Assembly: GCA_964631745.1 (NCBI GenBank)
Contig: CAZVWV010000044.1
Coordinates: 1 to 24,169, forward strand
DNA length: 24,169 nt
Reading direction: 5' to 3'
Source of the DNA: CAZVWV01 sp964631745
GTDB lineage: Bacteria; Bdellovibrionota_C; UBA2361; JBGSMV01
Shown here: one piece after another, positions 6,121 to 14,717 of the stretch
Layout of the letters: each line of letters begins with the position of its first letter
Numbering within the stretch: position 1 is the stretch's first letter
Notes under the pieces: model-generated
Databases searched by the model: none
What the model saw: only the letters and a program-made list of their open reading frames with translations
What the model was told of the DNA's origin: nothing
Made by a program: the position numbers and the translations under genes

Positions 6121-7536
6121 ATGATTACCGTTACAAGCTCCGCTGTGTGTATCTCCGTGTTCTTGGCCCTAATTGGGCTTCAGGCTCTATTTGTAGCCTC
6201 GGAAGTCGCTATCAAACGCAGCAAGAGCTCGAAACTTAGGGTGTTGGCTCGCTCAGGAAGAGGTTCGGCCAGATATGCGCGAATCATATTAATTCACGCG
6301 GACAAATTTCTGATCGCTGCGCAAATTGGAGTCTTCCTTTGTGCAGTCGCGTTGGGACTTTTTTTAGCTTGCGCTTGGCAAGGCACAGGCAGCACAACAG
6401 AGACCGGAATATTAATGACCAAGAATGTGGTGCTGTCGACCGTTATATTGGCGCTGCTTTCTGCTTCGCTTATTATTACTCAAGTCATTAGAAGTGTCTC
6501 GAACTCGTACCCCGAAACTGTGCTCTGCTTAGTTTCGCGTACCTTCATCGTGGGCGCAATTTTGCTCTCTCCTTTTGTGGCGGTGGTGCGAAGCTCCGCA
6601 GCGCTGTTAGCGAGCATGTTCGGCTTAAAGCGCATAATCGCGAGACGCTCTTCAATCTCACCTGAAGAGCTAACTGAGCTGGTGGCCATGAGCAGTAATG
6701 CCGGAGAGATTGATGATGAGGAGCGTGAGTTAATCGAGAGGGTTTTCTCGCTCTCTGAGCGTCTTGTGAGTGAGGTCATGACTCCGCGGGCTGATATTGT
6801 ATTTGTGCACGATGGCGAAAGTTTTGAAGCGGTGTTGAAGATCTTTGCAACGGAACGCCTTTCCCGAGTGGTGGTTGTTGGAAAGGATCTGGATGAAGTG
6901 CGTGGAGTGTTGTTGTTGAAGGACCTCTTTCCGCTTCTTTTAAATGGCGTCACGGTTGCCAATATCAAATCGCTCATGAGAAAGGCGGTTTTTGTTGCGG
7001 GTGACAAAAGTGTAGATTCTGTTTTGCGCGAATTGCGTCGTCAAGCCCTGCACATGGCGGTGGTGCTAGATGAGCACGGCGGCGTGCATGGCGTGGTAAC
7101 TCTGGAAGATTTAGTGCAAGAATTAATCGGCGAGATCGCAGATGAATACGATTCTCCGCACGCTGCCGTGGGCGTACAGAAAATGCCCAATGGTGATTTG
7201 GTGATCGACGGCAGCGCAAACATCGAGAGCTTAAATGAGAGCTACAGACTCGGTATCCCCGAAGGCGAATATGCCACCCTAGCTGGATACGTTTTACACT
7301 CCCTGGGGCGAATTCCTTCTAGTGGGGAGAGCTTTAAGATCAACAATAGAGTTTTTGTAGTAGAAGAATCTGAGCCAAATAGAATCCAAACCGTAAGAAT
7401 ATTAAGAGCTGCCAAATCTAAGCTTAGCCAGGGAATTGCGAGACAAGTCTCTAGAATCTCTAGGAAAAATAGGGCAACTGCGGAGCATGCCTCCATAAAA
7501 ACTACCCGAATCGCAGGTGCGGGTAAGCTCATCTAG
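6121..7536 (+). CDS. CNNM/CorC-HlyC family membrane protein (Mg2+/Co2+ efflux-type)
   Basis: This 471-residue inner-membrane protein has the full CNNM/HlyC-CorC layout. A DUF21 membrane domain with three to four helices (about residues 1-185) starts with the typical 'A-L-F-V-A-S-E-V-A-I-K-R-S' motif. A linker with GEIDDEERELIERVFSL (about 198-214) and EVMTPRADIVFV (about 219-230) leads into a CBS pair (about 217-335). The pair ends in VVLDEHGGVHGVVTLEDLVQ and E-L-I-G-E-I-x-D-E-Y-D. A CorC_HlyC domain (about 350-425) follows, and a basic tail of about 45 residues closes the protein. Members export or regulate magnesium or cobalt; substrate cannot be told here. The older name 'haemolysin' does not imply toxin function. 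No strong Shine-Dalgarno sequence precedes ATG 6121. The tail beyond the CorC domain is longer than usual. Confidence 0.88.
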   Translation: MITVTSSAVCISVFLALIGLQALFVASEVAIKRSKSSKLRVLARSGRGSARYARIILIHADKFLIAAQIGVFLCAVALGLFLACAWQGTGSTTETGILMTKNVVLSTVILALLSASLIITQVIRSVSNSYPETVLCLVSRTFIVGAILLSPFVAVVRSSAALLASMFGLKRIIARRSSISPEELTELVAMSSNAGEIDDEERELIERVFSLSERLVSEVMTPRADIVFVHDGESFEAVLKIFATERLSRVVVVGKDLDEVRGVLLLKDLFPLLLNGVTVANIKSLMRKAVFVAGDKSVDSVLRELRRQALHMAVVLDEHGGVHGVVTLEDLVQELIGEIADEYDSPHAAVGVQKMPNGDLVIDGSANIESLNESYRLGIPEGEYATLAGYVLHSLGRIPSSGESFKINNRVFVVEESEPNRIQTVRILRAAKSKLSQGIARQVSRISRKNRATAEHASIKTTRIAGAGKLI

Positions 7537-7619
7537 CTATTGAAACCAAAAGTGTTGGATTTTTGTTTCGGACGTAGTGGTCCAACCATCTAATATTATT
7601 CGATAAATTAGGGTCGAAA

Positions 7620-8096
7620 ATGGAAGAGACATCTGTCGGCAAGGAAAAAGAAGACCGGGCCTTGGTAAATTCACTGGAGGATCAGGTTCGTGGCGAGATC
7701 TCTAAAGTTGAACAGGCAATAGGCGGCTCCGGCGATCATGGGCGGGACGTCAGTGCTGCCACCATCGGTCGTATGATGGGCATCGCGACAATTTCCGATT
7801 TAAAACTTGTTGAAAGCAAGCTCGATTTAATGGCGACAAAGGTCGCTAACGTCACCACCAGACTTGAAAAAGCGTTAGCGCTCCTGGCGCGCATGCCTAC
7901 TGGAGCAGATTTGGAACGTATCGATGTGCAGATTGGTGCTCTCAGAAACTTAATCAGAGACACCATGAGTACTGTCGCGGGTGAAGCGTTATCCAATAAG
8001 AGTTCCGAACGCAAACCGATGGCAGGCGGGTCGTCAAGTGGTCCGAAAATAATTACCAACGCTGCGCCTAAGGTGGAAGAGAAGCCAGCGGAATAA
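7620..8096 (+). CDS. Hypothetical coiled-coil protein, 158 residues
   Basis: I do not recognise this family. The protein is highly charged and largely helical in composition. Residues ~60-125 look like a coiled coil (ISDLKLVESKLDLM, then V-T-T-R-L-E-K-A-L-A-L-L, then D-L-E-R-I-D-V-Q-I-G-A-L-R-N-L-I). Both ends are disordered; the C-terminal 35 residues are rich in Ser, Gly, Lys and Pro. There is no signal peptide or membrane helix. AGGG at 7610-7613 is a usable ribosome binding site for ATG 7620. The PHP-like gene starts 25 bases downstream, so the two are probably co-transcribed and may work together, for example as a scaffold and its partner. The general look (two short helices around a pair of prolines) recalls phasin-like or poly-hydroxyalkanoate granule proteins, but that is only a resemblance. 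Confidence 0.6.
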   Translation: MEETSVGKEKEDRALVNSLEDQVRGEISKVEQAIGGSGDHGRDVSAATIGRMMGIATISDLKLVESKLDLMATKVANVTTRLEKALALLARMPTGADLERIDVQIGALRNLIRDTMSTVAGEALSNKSSERKPMAGGSSSGPKIITNAAPKVEEKPAE

Positions 8097-8121
8097 ATTT
8101 AATCGTCAATTAGAGGTAGAC

Positions 8122-8910
8122 ATGGCAAGAGATAACAAGTCATTGAAGGGGCAAATTGAAAAGCTGGCAGTACAAGAATCGGCGCCCAAAGAAGCCAGCA
8201 AGCTCATACAGAAGGTGGAAAAAGTTCGCACCAAGCAGAAGAGCTATATAATGGATCTTAGAATTCATAGCCCGGCTTCACTTGGATATTTGGGGATCGA
8301 AGGGATCGATACGGCACCAGCCTTGGTTAGGCTCGCTCAGGTTAAGGGGTTAGATCTGATCGCCGTGACTGACTACCATAGTGGGACTTTTATCGACCGC
8401 GTAAAAGAAGCCGCCTTACAAAGCAGCGTGACGGTGCTTCCAGGAACGGTTTTGCATACGACCGTTCCCGGTTGTAGCGACGTTGTAATTTGCGCCATCT
8501 TTCCTGAGAACTTTGGCACTAAGGAAGTTCAAGCGTTTCTTACTGAGCTTGGTGTTCCAAAGAGCGCTGCGGGAGACAAGAGTTTTGTGGTCAAGCAGCC
8601 CTTTGAGCATATACTGGCGAAGATCGACGAGTATTCGGGAGTGGCGCTTCCGAGTCGTATGGATAAAACCCCATACCGCATGGCTATTGTGCCGACGCTG
8701 GTTGAAAAATACGGATTTAGAGCGTTCGATCTGGCCTACGCCGATTCAGTGCGGTACTTCAAGAGTCGCTGGCCAAAGATTAAATTTCAGCTTTTTAGCT
8801 TCTCCAACGCCAACGCGCTGGCGCAGGTCGGCAGCCGCATTGCTAAAGTGAAGCTTCAGGACCCAGGCTTTGCCGGGGTAAGGGAGTTAATTGGACGATG
8901 TGCCGATTAG
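8122..8910 (+). CDS. PHP-like (polymerase and histidinol phosphatase) domain protein with altered metal site
   Basis: This 262-residue protein has a basic, helical N-terminal extension (1-42) and then a PHP-type core. The first motif reads M-D-L-R-I-H-S (about 44-50), where active PHP proteins have D-L-H-x-H-S; the first histidine is Arg. The next motif, LIAVTDYHSG (about 79-88), has Y where TDH is expected, shifting the His by one. The strand V-L-P-G-T-V-L-H-T-T replaces the usual P-G-x-E. The fold is therefore recognisable but several metal ligands are lost or moved, so phosphoesterase activity is doubtful. A good ribosome binding site (AGAGG before ATG 8122) supports the start. It follows the coiled-coil gene by 25 bases. 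The C-terminal third (about 190-262) resembles the end of PHP proteins with S-N-A-N-A and V-G-S-R. Confidence 0.7.
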   Translation: MARDNKSLKGQIEKLAVQESAPKEASKLIQKVEKVRTKQKSYIMDLRIHSPASLGYLGIEGIDTAPALVRLAQVKGLDLIAVTDYHSGTFIDRVKEAALQSSVTVLPGTVLHTTVPGCSDVVICAIFPENFGTKEVQAFLTELGVPKSAAGDKSFVVKQPFEHILAKIDEYSGVALPSRMDKTPYRMAIVPTLVEKYGFRAFDLAYADSVRYFKSRWPKIKFQLFSFSNANALAQVGSRIAKVKLQDPGFAGVRELIGRCAD

Positions 8911-8950
8911 CGAACTTGCATGGGTGTCGGTGATCGCTTTTAATTGCAAT

Positions 8951-8959
8951 TGCTATAAA
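8951..8959 (+). promoter_or_regulatory. Extended -10 promoter element
   Basis: TGC-TATAAA (8951-8959) has the TGn extension directly before a near-consensus -10 box, with the palindrome AATTGCAATT just upstream. The -35 position has no good match. It would drive the sulfatase-like gene at 9024. Nearly the same string, TTGCTATAAT, precedes dnaE. Confidence 0.4.
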
Positions 8960-9023
8960 GACTTATCCGATGGTGTGCTCTAGAATATGAGCAGTGCAAA
9001 AGCTCTAATCGTATGGTGATCAT

Positions 9024-10898
9024 ATGGTGCAGGCCTCCCATAAAGATCCCGTTAATCCAAAATACTTAGCGCGCCTCGTCGCGGCATTTCTTTGCGCTGC
9101 GCTGTACCTAGGAGTTGAATGGCTATATCTAATTTTCAAGCCCTCATTCTTGCGAACGGAGACTGCCTTAGGGAGCTTCGAGATCTGTTTAGCGGCCTTT
9201 GCAGCGCCAGCCTTCCTTACCTTGGCGATCTTTTCGTTAGAATTGATTGTCGTTAGGACCTTGCGCCTATTTGGGTATCGGTTCAGCAGTTTGTTGATGA
9301 TGGAGTTTCTCCAGGTAGCAATCTTAAGCTCCCTCCTAGTGGTTTTCACCGACACAACTTTCTATATCTTTTGGGAAGCAGGCATCGTACATCTCTCGGG
9401 GTTGGAGCGCTTGTTGGGGGTGGCGGCGGTCGTCGCGATTTGTTTATACAGTCTGGGATTAGCAAGATTGCTAAGAAAATCACTGGAAGATAGCGGGTAC
9501 GCCCAGTTGCTGAGATCTCTCTCGGCGCTGATGCTGATAATTCCCTTGATGGCTTTACTGATACGAATTGTAAATGCCCCGGAATTTAAGCTTGAGACGC
9601 TTGATCCTACTCATAATTTGGTGCGCTCGCCAAATATAATATTTATCGCCGGTGATGGGATAACCGCCAGTCATACTTCCGCCTATGGCTATGAGAGACC
9701 CACGACGCCATTTATGGCAAGGCTCGCTCCGAAATCTCTTTTGGCACAGAACGCCTTTCCAAACTCGTGTACCACTACAAGTTCCGTGCCGTCTCTTTTG
9801 TCGGGCAAATTGCCTTCAACCACGAAAGTGGTGTACTACCCGGATGTTTTCCGTGGGCAAGATTCTTATGAAAGCTTGCCTGCGATACTGAAAGGGCTTG
9901 GATACCGGAATTATTCAGTCGCACTGGATATCCATAATCCTTATCTATTGAACATGCGCTCAGCATTCGATAGAGCCAACGACAGAAATCTTTCATTTTT
10001 TTACCCAGAACTCCTTCCGCCCTCGTACGAAGTCGCCCTGGACCCCGCGCGGCTACTCCTAATGAATATTTTCAGCAGAGCGCAGGAGCGCTTCCTTCAC
10101 ATCTTCGGGTTGCGTGATATGTATGATCATTCGAATGAGGTAAATCGTTACTCCAACCGCGCCGTGTCAGATAGTGGACGCATCCGGCAAATTAAGAATA
10201 TTATTCGAAGCACGTCCGAGCCATTTTTTGCACATATTCACCTGATGGGAACGCATGGCCCCAAGTTCTTTCCGCGGATACGAAATTTCTCATTGTCTCA
10301 AGATCAAAATTCTACTTGGGATGTGAATTTCTACGACGATGCCATTCTCGATTTTGATTCGTATTTGCAGGAGATCTTTTCCGAACTGGAAGGGGCCGGG
10401 AAGTTGGAGAATACAATTGTCGTGATCAGTTCAGATCATGGCATGCGCTGGACTTGTGAGCGCACGCCGCTGCTTGTGGTGTTTCCTGAAGGAGCAAATG
10501 CCGGTGTTTTGAGCGCTAATGTCCAGCATCTTGATCTGGCGCCGACAATCTTAAGTTATCTCGGAATTAGCCCTCCTAGTTGGATGCGGGGCCGCAACTT
10601 GTTGGAGCGTCACCCTGATCCGCTCGCCCCGCTATTTATCGCAAGTGATCAAGACGAACTGAGTTACCAGCCGCCATTTTATGATTTGAAGGAATTTAGC
10701 TTGTTAATCTGCCAGCGGCTGTATCGTCTGAATTTGATAACGAATCAATTAGCTGTTTCGGATTTTTATGATCATACTAACAAATGCTCGGAGTCGGATC
10801 TCCCGGATAACGAGACTGCACGAAGACTAATTATTTCGCGGCTTCGGGAGGACGGGTATGACTTAGGGCCGAGCCCCTTGAGTGGGCATCCTTCGTGA
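9024..10898 (+). CDS. Membrane sulfatase-superfamily protein (alkaline-phosphatase fold)
   Basis: This 624-residue protein has about five membrane helices in residues 1-185 and then a sulfatase-type domain (about 200-540), probably facing the periplasm. The same plan is used by phosphoethanolamine and phosphoglycerol transferases of the LtaS/EptA/OpgB type. The first metal motif is P-N-I-I-F-I-A-G-D-G (D211). The nucleophile region reads CTTTSSVPSLLSGKLPS (249-265), so the sulfatase C/S-x-P-S-R motif appears as S254-V-P-S257-L. Later metal-site residues are H404/H406, H411 (THGP) and D471-H472 (SSDHGM). The activating Arg of true sulfatases is absent, which favours a transferase or phosphodiesterase over a sulfatase. 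It is likely to modify envelope glycans or lipids, in keeping with the glycosyltransferase nearby. The C-terminal ~85 residues are cytosolic-looking and unrecognised. Confidence 0.78.
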   Translation: MVQASHKDPVNPKYLARLVAAFLCAALYLGVEWLYLIFKPSFLRTETALGSFEICLAAFAAPAFLTLAIFSLELIVVRTLRLFGYRFSSLLMMEFLQVAILSSLLVVFTDTTFYIFWEAGIVHLSGLERLLGVAAVVAICLYSLGLARLLRKSLEDSGYAQLLRSLSALMLIIPLMALLIRIVNAPEFKLETLDPTHNLVRSPNIIFIAGDGITASHTSAYGYERPTTPFMARLAPKSLLAQNAFPNSCTTTSSVPSLLSGKLPSTTKVVYYPDVFRGQDSYESLPAILKGLGYRNYSVALDIHNPYLLNMRSAFDRANDRNLSFFYPELLPPSYEVALDPARLLLMNIFSRAQERFLHIFGLRDMYDHSNEVNRYSNRAVSDSGRIRQIKNIIRSTSEPFFAHIHLMGTHGPKFFPRIRNFSLSQDQNSTWDVNFYDDAILDFDSYLQEIFSELEGAGKLENTIVVISSDHGMRWTCERTPLLVVFPEGANAGVLSANVQHLDLAPTILSYLGISPPSWMRGRNLLERHPDPLAPLFIASDQDELSYQPPFYDLKEFSLLICQRLYRLNLITNQLAVSDFYDHTNKCSESDLPDNETARRLIISRLREDGYDLGPSPLSGHPS

Positions 10899-10913
10899 AC
10901 AGACTTATCGCTT

Positions 10914-11606
10914 TTAGGTGCGTATAGCTCGAATTACGCGAGCTGTAATCCAGTACCAAAGAAATAAGGGAATTATTGCTACCAAGCCAGCGCTAATGAG
11001 GCCAATAACGAATGCAAGGGGCTTGTTCATAATTTCAGTTAAGAAGATCACCTTGTGAGATAAACTGAAGTGGCACTCAATCTCGCCGAATCTGCTGGTT
11101 AGTTGATTAAGCTCGCTAACCGGCATGAGCAAGTTTACACGCTCAATCACCCCACTTGTTTGGTTTTGCGCGGCCCATTGGCACAGGGGCCGCAATAAGA
11201 GATGCTCGTAAACGATCTTGGTTCCCATTAACATCAAAGCCACGCATGATGCCCAGAGACTCCCCAGAATGATGTAGGCAGTAATTTTAATTTTCTTTAT
11301 GAGGCTATAGGAAGCTGGATCGCTAATCACTTGTTCAGGGATCTTGCTATCGGAAAGAATTTGCGTTTTGTACTCGGCAGTTTTGCCGGAAGGGAATGAA
11401 CAGATAAAGATTGTGAGAATAAATGCCCCGAAAATAATTCCGGCCTGTACGCCAACGGGCAGAGGATCTGAGGGAGGATACTGCTGCGCTAACAGGATTA
11501 TTCCGCCAATAGCAGCGATCCAAACAAGCACCAGGCAAATTTTCTGAAGGGTCGATAAACGGCGATGTTGGATTGTGAGTGTTTGAGGTTTTGGTTTCGA
11601 GTTCAT
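10914..11606 (-). CDS. Hypothetical membrane protein, 230 residues
   Basis: I do not recognise this family. Four hydrophobic helices are visible: about residues 22-40 (ICLVLVWIAAIGGIILL), 52-70, 108-130 and 197-220. A loop between the third and fourth helices, about 60 residues long (LCQWAAQNQ to E-I-E-C-H-F-S), contains two cysteines and could lie in the periplasm. The N-terminus is basic and the last residues are R-V-I-R-A-I-R-T, suggesting both ends are cytosolic. It lies 52 bases after the GT87 gene on the same strand and ends 15 bases from the convergent sulfatase-like gene. No Shine-Dalgarno sequence is seen before ATG 11606. Co-transcription with the GT87 gene is plausible. Confidence 0.65.
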   Translation of the reverse strand: MNSKPKPQTLTIQHRRLSTLQKICLVLVWIAAIGGIILLAQQYPPSDPLPVGVQAGIIFGAFILTIFICSFPSGKTAEYKTQILSDSKIPEQVISDPASYSLIKKIKITAYIILGSLWASCVALMLMGTKIVYEHLLLRPLCQWAAQNQTSGVIERVNLLMPVSELNQLTSRFGEIECHFSLSHKVIFLTEIMNKPLAFVIGLISAGLVAIIPLFLWYWITARVIRAIRT

Positions 11607-11658
11607 TAGGGCATGTTAGCTAAAGTATTAAGATAAGCATATAAATATAAGAGGCCTC

Positions 11659-12891
11659 CTAAGCAGTGTTGCTGACCACGCCGCCTGTGCCACGAGGGGG
11701 AAGAGAGTGTTTTGGCTGAGATGCAGTGTGCCCGGCGGTAAGGTCGCTAAGCAGGCACAGCGCCAGGACGACCCAGGGATAGGCCGCGTACTGGTGCATC
11801 TCTGAAAACTGCATGAAGGTATACTGATTGAGGAGAACCACACTCCCGCAAAGCAATTGGCGCCTGCTAGCAGGAATACTCGCGCTTCTACTCACGAACC
11901 ACATCATGGCCGGGATCAGAACAACGAAATCATAAGGTAAGCAGTAAGGAGTGGAAATTATGCTAAGGAGAGGGAGATATACCAAAACTGCTTTATGTGA
12001 GCCTGTGAATCGAGATTCGCGGCGTAAACACCAGGTCCCGAGCGCGATTATGGAGAGCGGCATTAGGAGATAATCAAGCAGCACGAAATCTGGCCCCAAC
12101 CAGATCCTAAGCCAAGTCCCGATGGTCGCGCGCATCATGTCGGTCGAGTAGTTTGAAATGGCCTGCCAAAATTCAAGCATTATGCTTGGGCGATAAAGGC
12201 AAGGAACGCCAAACATGACCACGGCTCCCAGCAGACCACCACCGATTAGTCTAAAACTCTTGGTGCGCAGGGTTTCGATTGTGAGGTAGAGATATAAGAG
12301 ATAGAGCAGATTCGGCTTGATAAGCGTAATAGAAAGAGCCAGCCCAGCCCATACGGAATTGAGACCGTAACTTTTGATGAGCACCGCAAAGAGCACAAGT
12401 CCAAAGGATACAAGCGCAGAGATCTGCCCTAACTGAATATCCAGGGAGGCGGGCGCGAAATTTATGAAAATCAGCAATGTCCAAAAGACTGTAGAAGTGC
12501 TCTTAGAAATAACCTGGTTATTTTGAAACATCGCTCGCGACAGAAATAGAGACGCGAGCAGTAACAAAATCGAAGCGCAGCGCCAAATTTCAAGCGCAGC
12601 GCCCAAGCTAAACTTGGTGCTCCAGAAGAAGAATGTAAATAAATTGGGAGGTTCGACGACTTCGAGTTGTACAGGCTCCTCGCTGGATTGCGTCTGAATG
12701 ATATTGTCGCGGCAGGCCAGGTCGTATGGGCTGCAATCAGACACGACCGCTCTTGTAAAGCTCCAGGTGTTATAGAAATCTTTGGGCGAAGTATCTGAGC
12801 GTAGGGCTGCCTGCATCCATGTCGCAGAAAGCACAAGCGTCATGAGCAAGCTGCCCGCAATTGAAACCAAGTTTAGCGAGCGTTTGTTCAT
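11659..12891 (-). CDS. GT87-type (DUF2029) polyprenol-dependent glycosyltransferase
   Basis: This 410-residue integral membrane protein has about ten helices. The first periplasmic loop begins at S-P-K-D-F-Y-N-T-W (residues 35-43), whose Asp is the usual catalytic acid of GT-C enzymes. The DUF2029 layout then follows: 'A-V-V-S-D-C-S-P-Y-D', a P-P-N-L-F-T segment (about 81-86), G-Q-I-S-A-L (about 154-159) and the helix A-G-L-A-L-S-I-T-L-I-K-P-N-L-L, which is diagnostic. Family members transfer mannose or another sugar from a polyprenyl phosphate onto lipids, glycans or proteins outside the inner membrane. The FG-GAP gene ends 50 bases upstream and the unknown membrane gene follows, so the three may form one transcript. 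The C-terminal ~25 residues are low complexity. Confidence 0.75.
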   Translation of the reverse strand: MNKRSLNLVSIAGSLLMTLVLSATWMQAALRSDTSPKDFYNTWSFTRAVVSDCSPYDLACRDNIIQTQSSEEPVQLEVVEPPNLFTFFFWSTKFSLGAALEIWRCASILLLLASLFLSRAMFQNNQVISKSTSTVFWTLLIFINFAPASLDIQLGQISALVSFGLVLFAVLIKSYGLNSVWAGLALSITLIKPNLLYLLYLYLTIETLRTKSFRLIGGGLLGAVVMFGVPCLYRPSIMLEFWQAISNYSTDMMRATIGTWLRIWLGPDFVLLDYLLMPLSIIALGTWCLRRESRFTGSHKAVLVYLPLLSIISTPYCLPYDFVVLIPAMMWFVSRSASIPASRRQLLCGSVVLLNQYTFMQFSEMHQYAAYPWVVLALCLLSDLTAGHTASQPKHSLPPRGTGGVVSNTA

Positions 12892-12941
12892 TCCTGATAA
12901 ACATTCAATAAAGCGTAACTGTGCCGTTCCGCAACTGGGCC

Positions 12942-14714
12942 TTACCCAAGCGCGGCAAGCTTAGAGATTAGTTCGGTCTCCCAGGCCTCTGGAGTGACCG
13001 AACCGTATTTGGAGTTACCACACGCGCGAATATATCGGCTGCGCACGTTCGAGAAGATAGTTGTGCCGCCGCAGGTAACTCTGGCAATGGTGTGGAAAAT
13101 TATATTATCCACCGTATTCACTTTAGGCATCTGACGGGCCACAAATTGTGTCGCTCTAGCATTTACTGCAGAGCTAATAAGGGTCACAGTTTTGGACCGC
13201 TGCTTTAGGTCACGATTAGTGCGACGTCCCAAAATAGTGATCTGGCAGCTTGGACTGGGTTGAGGCTCAACCACAAGTCGCGCTCGAAAGACCCCATCTG
13301 TTGCCAAACGGTATTGCAGGCGAGCCTGCCGGTTTAAGATGGGAGTAGGGTATGGAGTCGGAGTGGCTGTCGGCAAAGCCCGCACGCCCGCATAAGCGTG
13401 AACTCTGCCTGTGCCTGGGCCATCCGCGGCCTCCGTTACAAGAAAGTCCGGGGTGCCATCGGCGTTTAGATCACAGATGTGTGAATCTGAAATGGATCCC
13501 ACGATGCGTTTACCTAAAGAAAGCGAAGCGGGCGCGCCTAAGATGGTGTATTCTAAAACGCAGTCCTTAGATGGAGAGTCGTAGCGATAAATATAAACTG
13601 CTCCGGGAGTTGAGGGGGCGGGTGCGCCCACAGCAAAGTCCGGAAAACCATCAAGATCCATATCACCAAGTCCCGCAACAGAGCTGCCAAAACTTCGAAC
13701 CCCGCTTGGCGCATTAATTGTGCAAAGCGTAGCTAAACTGGTGGAGTTGGAGCCCGCAAACAAAGTCACCTGACCAGAACCAGTTTGCGATTGTGGAGCG
13801 CCAACGATGATATCATCAAAACTATCAGCGTTGGTATCGCCTACGACCGCCAGATCAGAGCCAAACTCATCGCCAGCTGCTGCGCCATTAATTATCACCC
13901 CCGGACTCAATGTCGGCACCCCAACTTGGAAGGAGGCGCTCGAAAAAATCATCACCTGGCCCGCCGCCGCATTTTTTTTCGGCGCGCCTACGATAAGGTC
14001 CATCTCGCCATCAGCGTACAGATCCTTGATGGGAGCCAAAGCTTTTCCGGCCTCGGCGCCATTCCCCGCATCGATGTAAAACCCGAGCGAGGTGCTGTAC
14101 GGTGCGGCCGTTAGATCGAAAACTTCAAAGCCGCCGCAGTTGGCATTGGGCGCCCCGCATGTGCCCGTGGATTTTTCAAAAAACGGCGCACCGATAGCGA
14201 TTTTCTTGTGCCCAAGAGGAACAATGGAATAGCCGAACCCGGAAACAGATCCGGTTGTTGAGAGTCCTACTGCAAATATGCTTCCTGTGCTTTCAGCATC
14301 CGGACTGTAATAAACAGTGGCAAAGGGTGTACCAAAAGCCGTGTTATTTCGTCCCACCACGAGGTCCGGGATACCATCGGGAGTTAAACTGATGTCCTCC
14401 AAGGTGCTGCTGACGGCTGCGCCTAAATGCTCGTTGGCGTTTATGCCAACATCAGAGATCACCACAGCTTCGGTTAAGCCATTAAAAACCTGTGCGCGAC
14501 CCGCTCCTGAGGCGGGGTAATTCGGTGAGCCAGCTGCGATGTCAGATCCTAGTGTCGAGGCGGCGAACTTGGGAATACATGCAAGAGCATCTCCAAAGTT
14601 TTCTCCGCTAGCTGTGCCATCGATTTCGTAAAGCTGGAGCGGCGCAGCTTGGGAATTTAAAGAAAGTGTTAGGGTGAATAGGAACGAGAATAGCGAGTAG
14701 TTAAATCTAAGCAT
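12942..14714 (-). CDS. Secreted FG-GAP (integrin-alpha-like) beta-propeller protein
   Basis: This 590-residue exported protein has a signal peptide at residues 1-24 (cleavage after SQAA). Residues ~30-443 are FG-GAP repeats, each of the form 'G-x-x-F-G-x-x-[LIV]' followed by a Ca2+ loop and 'D-[LIF]-x-V-G-A-P'. Clear loops are DTNADSFDD (293-301), DMDLDGFPD (351-359) and DLNADGTPD (415-423). Six to seven blades fit a complete propeller. A Pro/Thr linker (PTATPTPYPTP, 448-458) joins it to a C-terminal domain of about 130 residues with several cysteines, which I do not recognise. It may be a surface-associated adhesin or scaffold. The start is firm: GGGAG lies eight bases upstream. That site is inside the end of the RNHCP gene, so the two are translationally linked. 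Confidence 0.85.
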   Translation of the reverse strand: MLRFNYSLFSFLFTLTLSLNSQAAPLQLYEIDGTASGENFGDALACIPKFAASTLGSDIAAGSPNYPASGAGRAQVFNGLTEAVVISDVGINANEHLGAAVSSTLEDISLTPDGIPDLVVGRNNTAFGTPFATVYYSPDAESTGSIFAVGLSTTGSVSGFGYSIVPLGHKKIAIGAPFFEKSTGTCGAPNANCGGFEVFDLTAAPYSTSLGFYIDAGNGAEAGKALAPIKDLYADGEMDLIVGAPKKNAAAGQVMIFSSASFQVGVPTLSPGVIINGAAAGDEFGSDLAVVGDTNADSFDDIIVGAPQSQTGSGQVTLFAGSNSTSLATLCTINAPSGVRSFGSSVAGLGDMDLDGFPDFAVGAPAPSTPGAVYIYRYDSPSKDCVLEYTILGAPASLSLGKRIVGSISDSHICDLNADGTPDFLVTEAADGPGTGRVHAYAGVRALPTATPTPYPTPILNRQARLQYRLATDGVFRARLVVEPQPSPSCQITILGRRTNRDLKQRSKTVTLISSAVNARATQFVARQMPKVNTVDNIIFHTIARVTCGGTTIFSNVRSRYIRACGNSKYGSVTPEAWETELISKLAALG

Positions 14715-14717
14715 GCG

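Noticed and set aside
6480..7007. 175-codon antisense frame within the CNNM/CorC gene
   Set aside because: The Ser/Thr/Arg-rich, low-information sequence is typical of an antisense shadow; the plus strand holds the conserved CBS and CorC motifs.
9020..9355. Basic antisense frame at the start of the sulfatase-like gene
   Set aside because: The plus strand encodes clear membrane helices here, and the reverse of hydrophobic codons gives Lys/Arg-rich sequence by chance.
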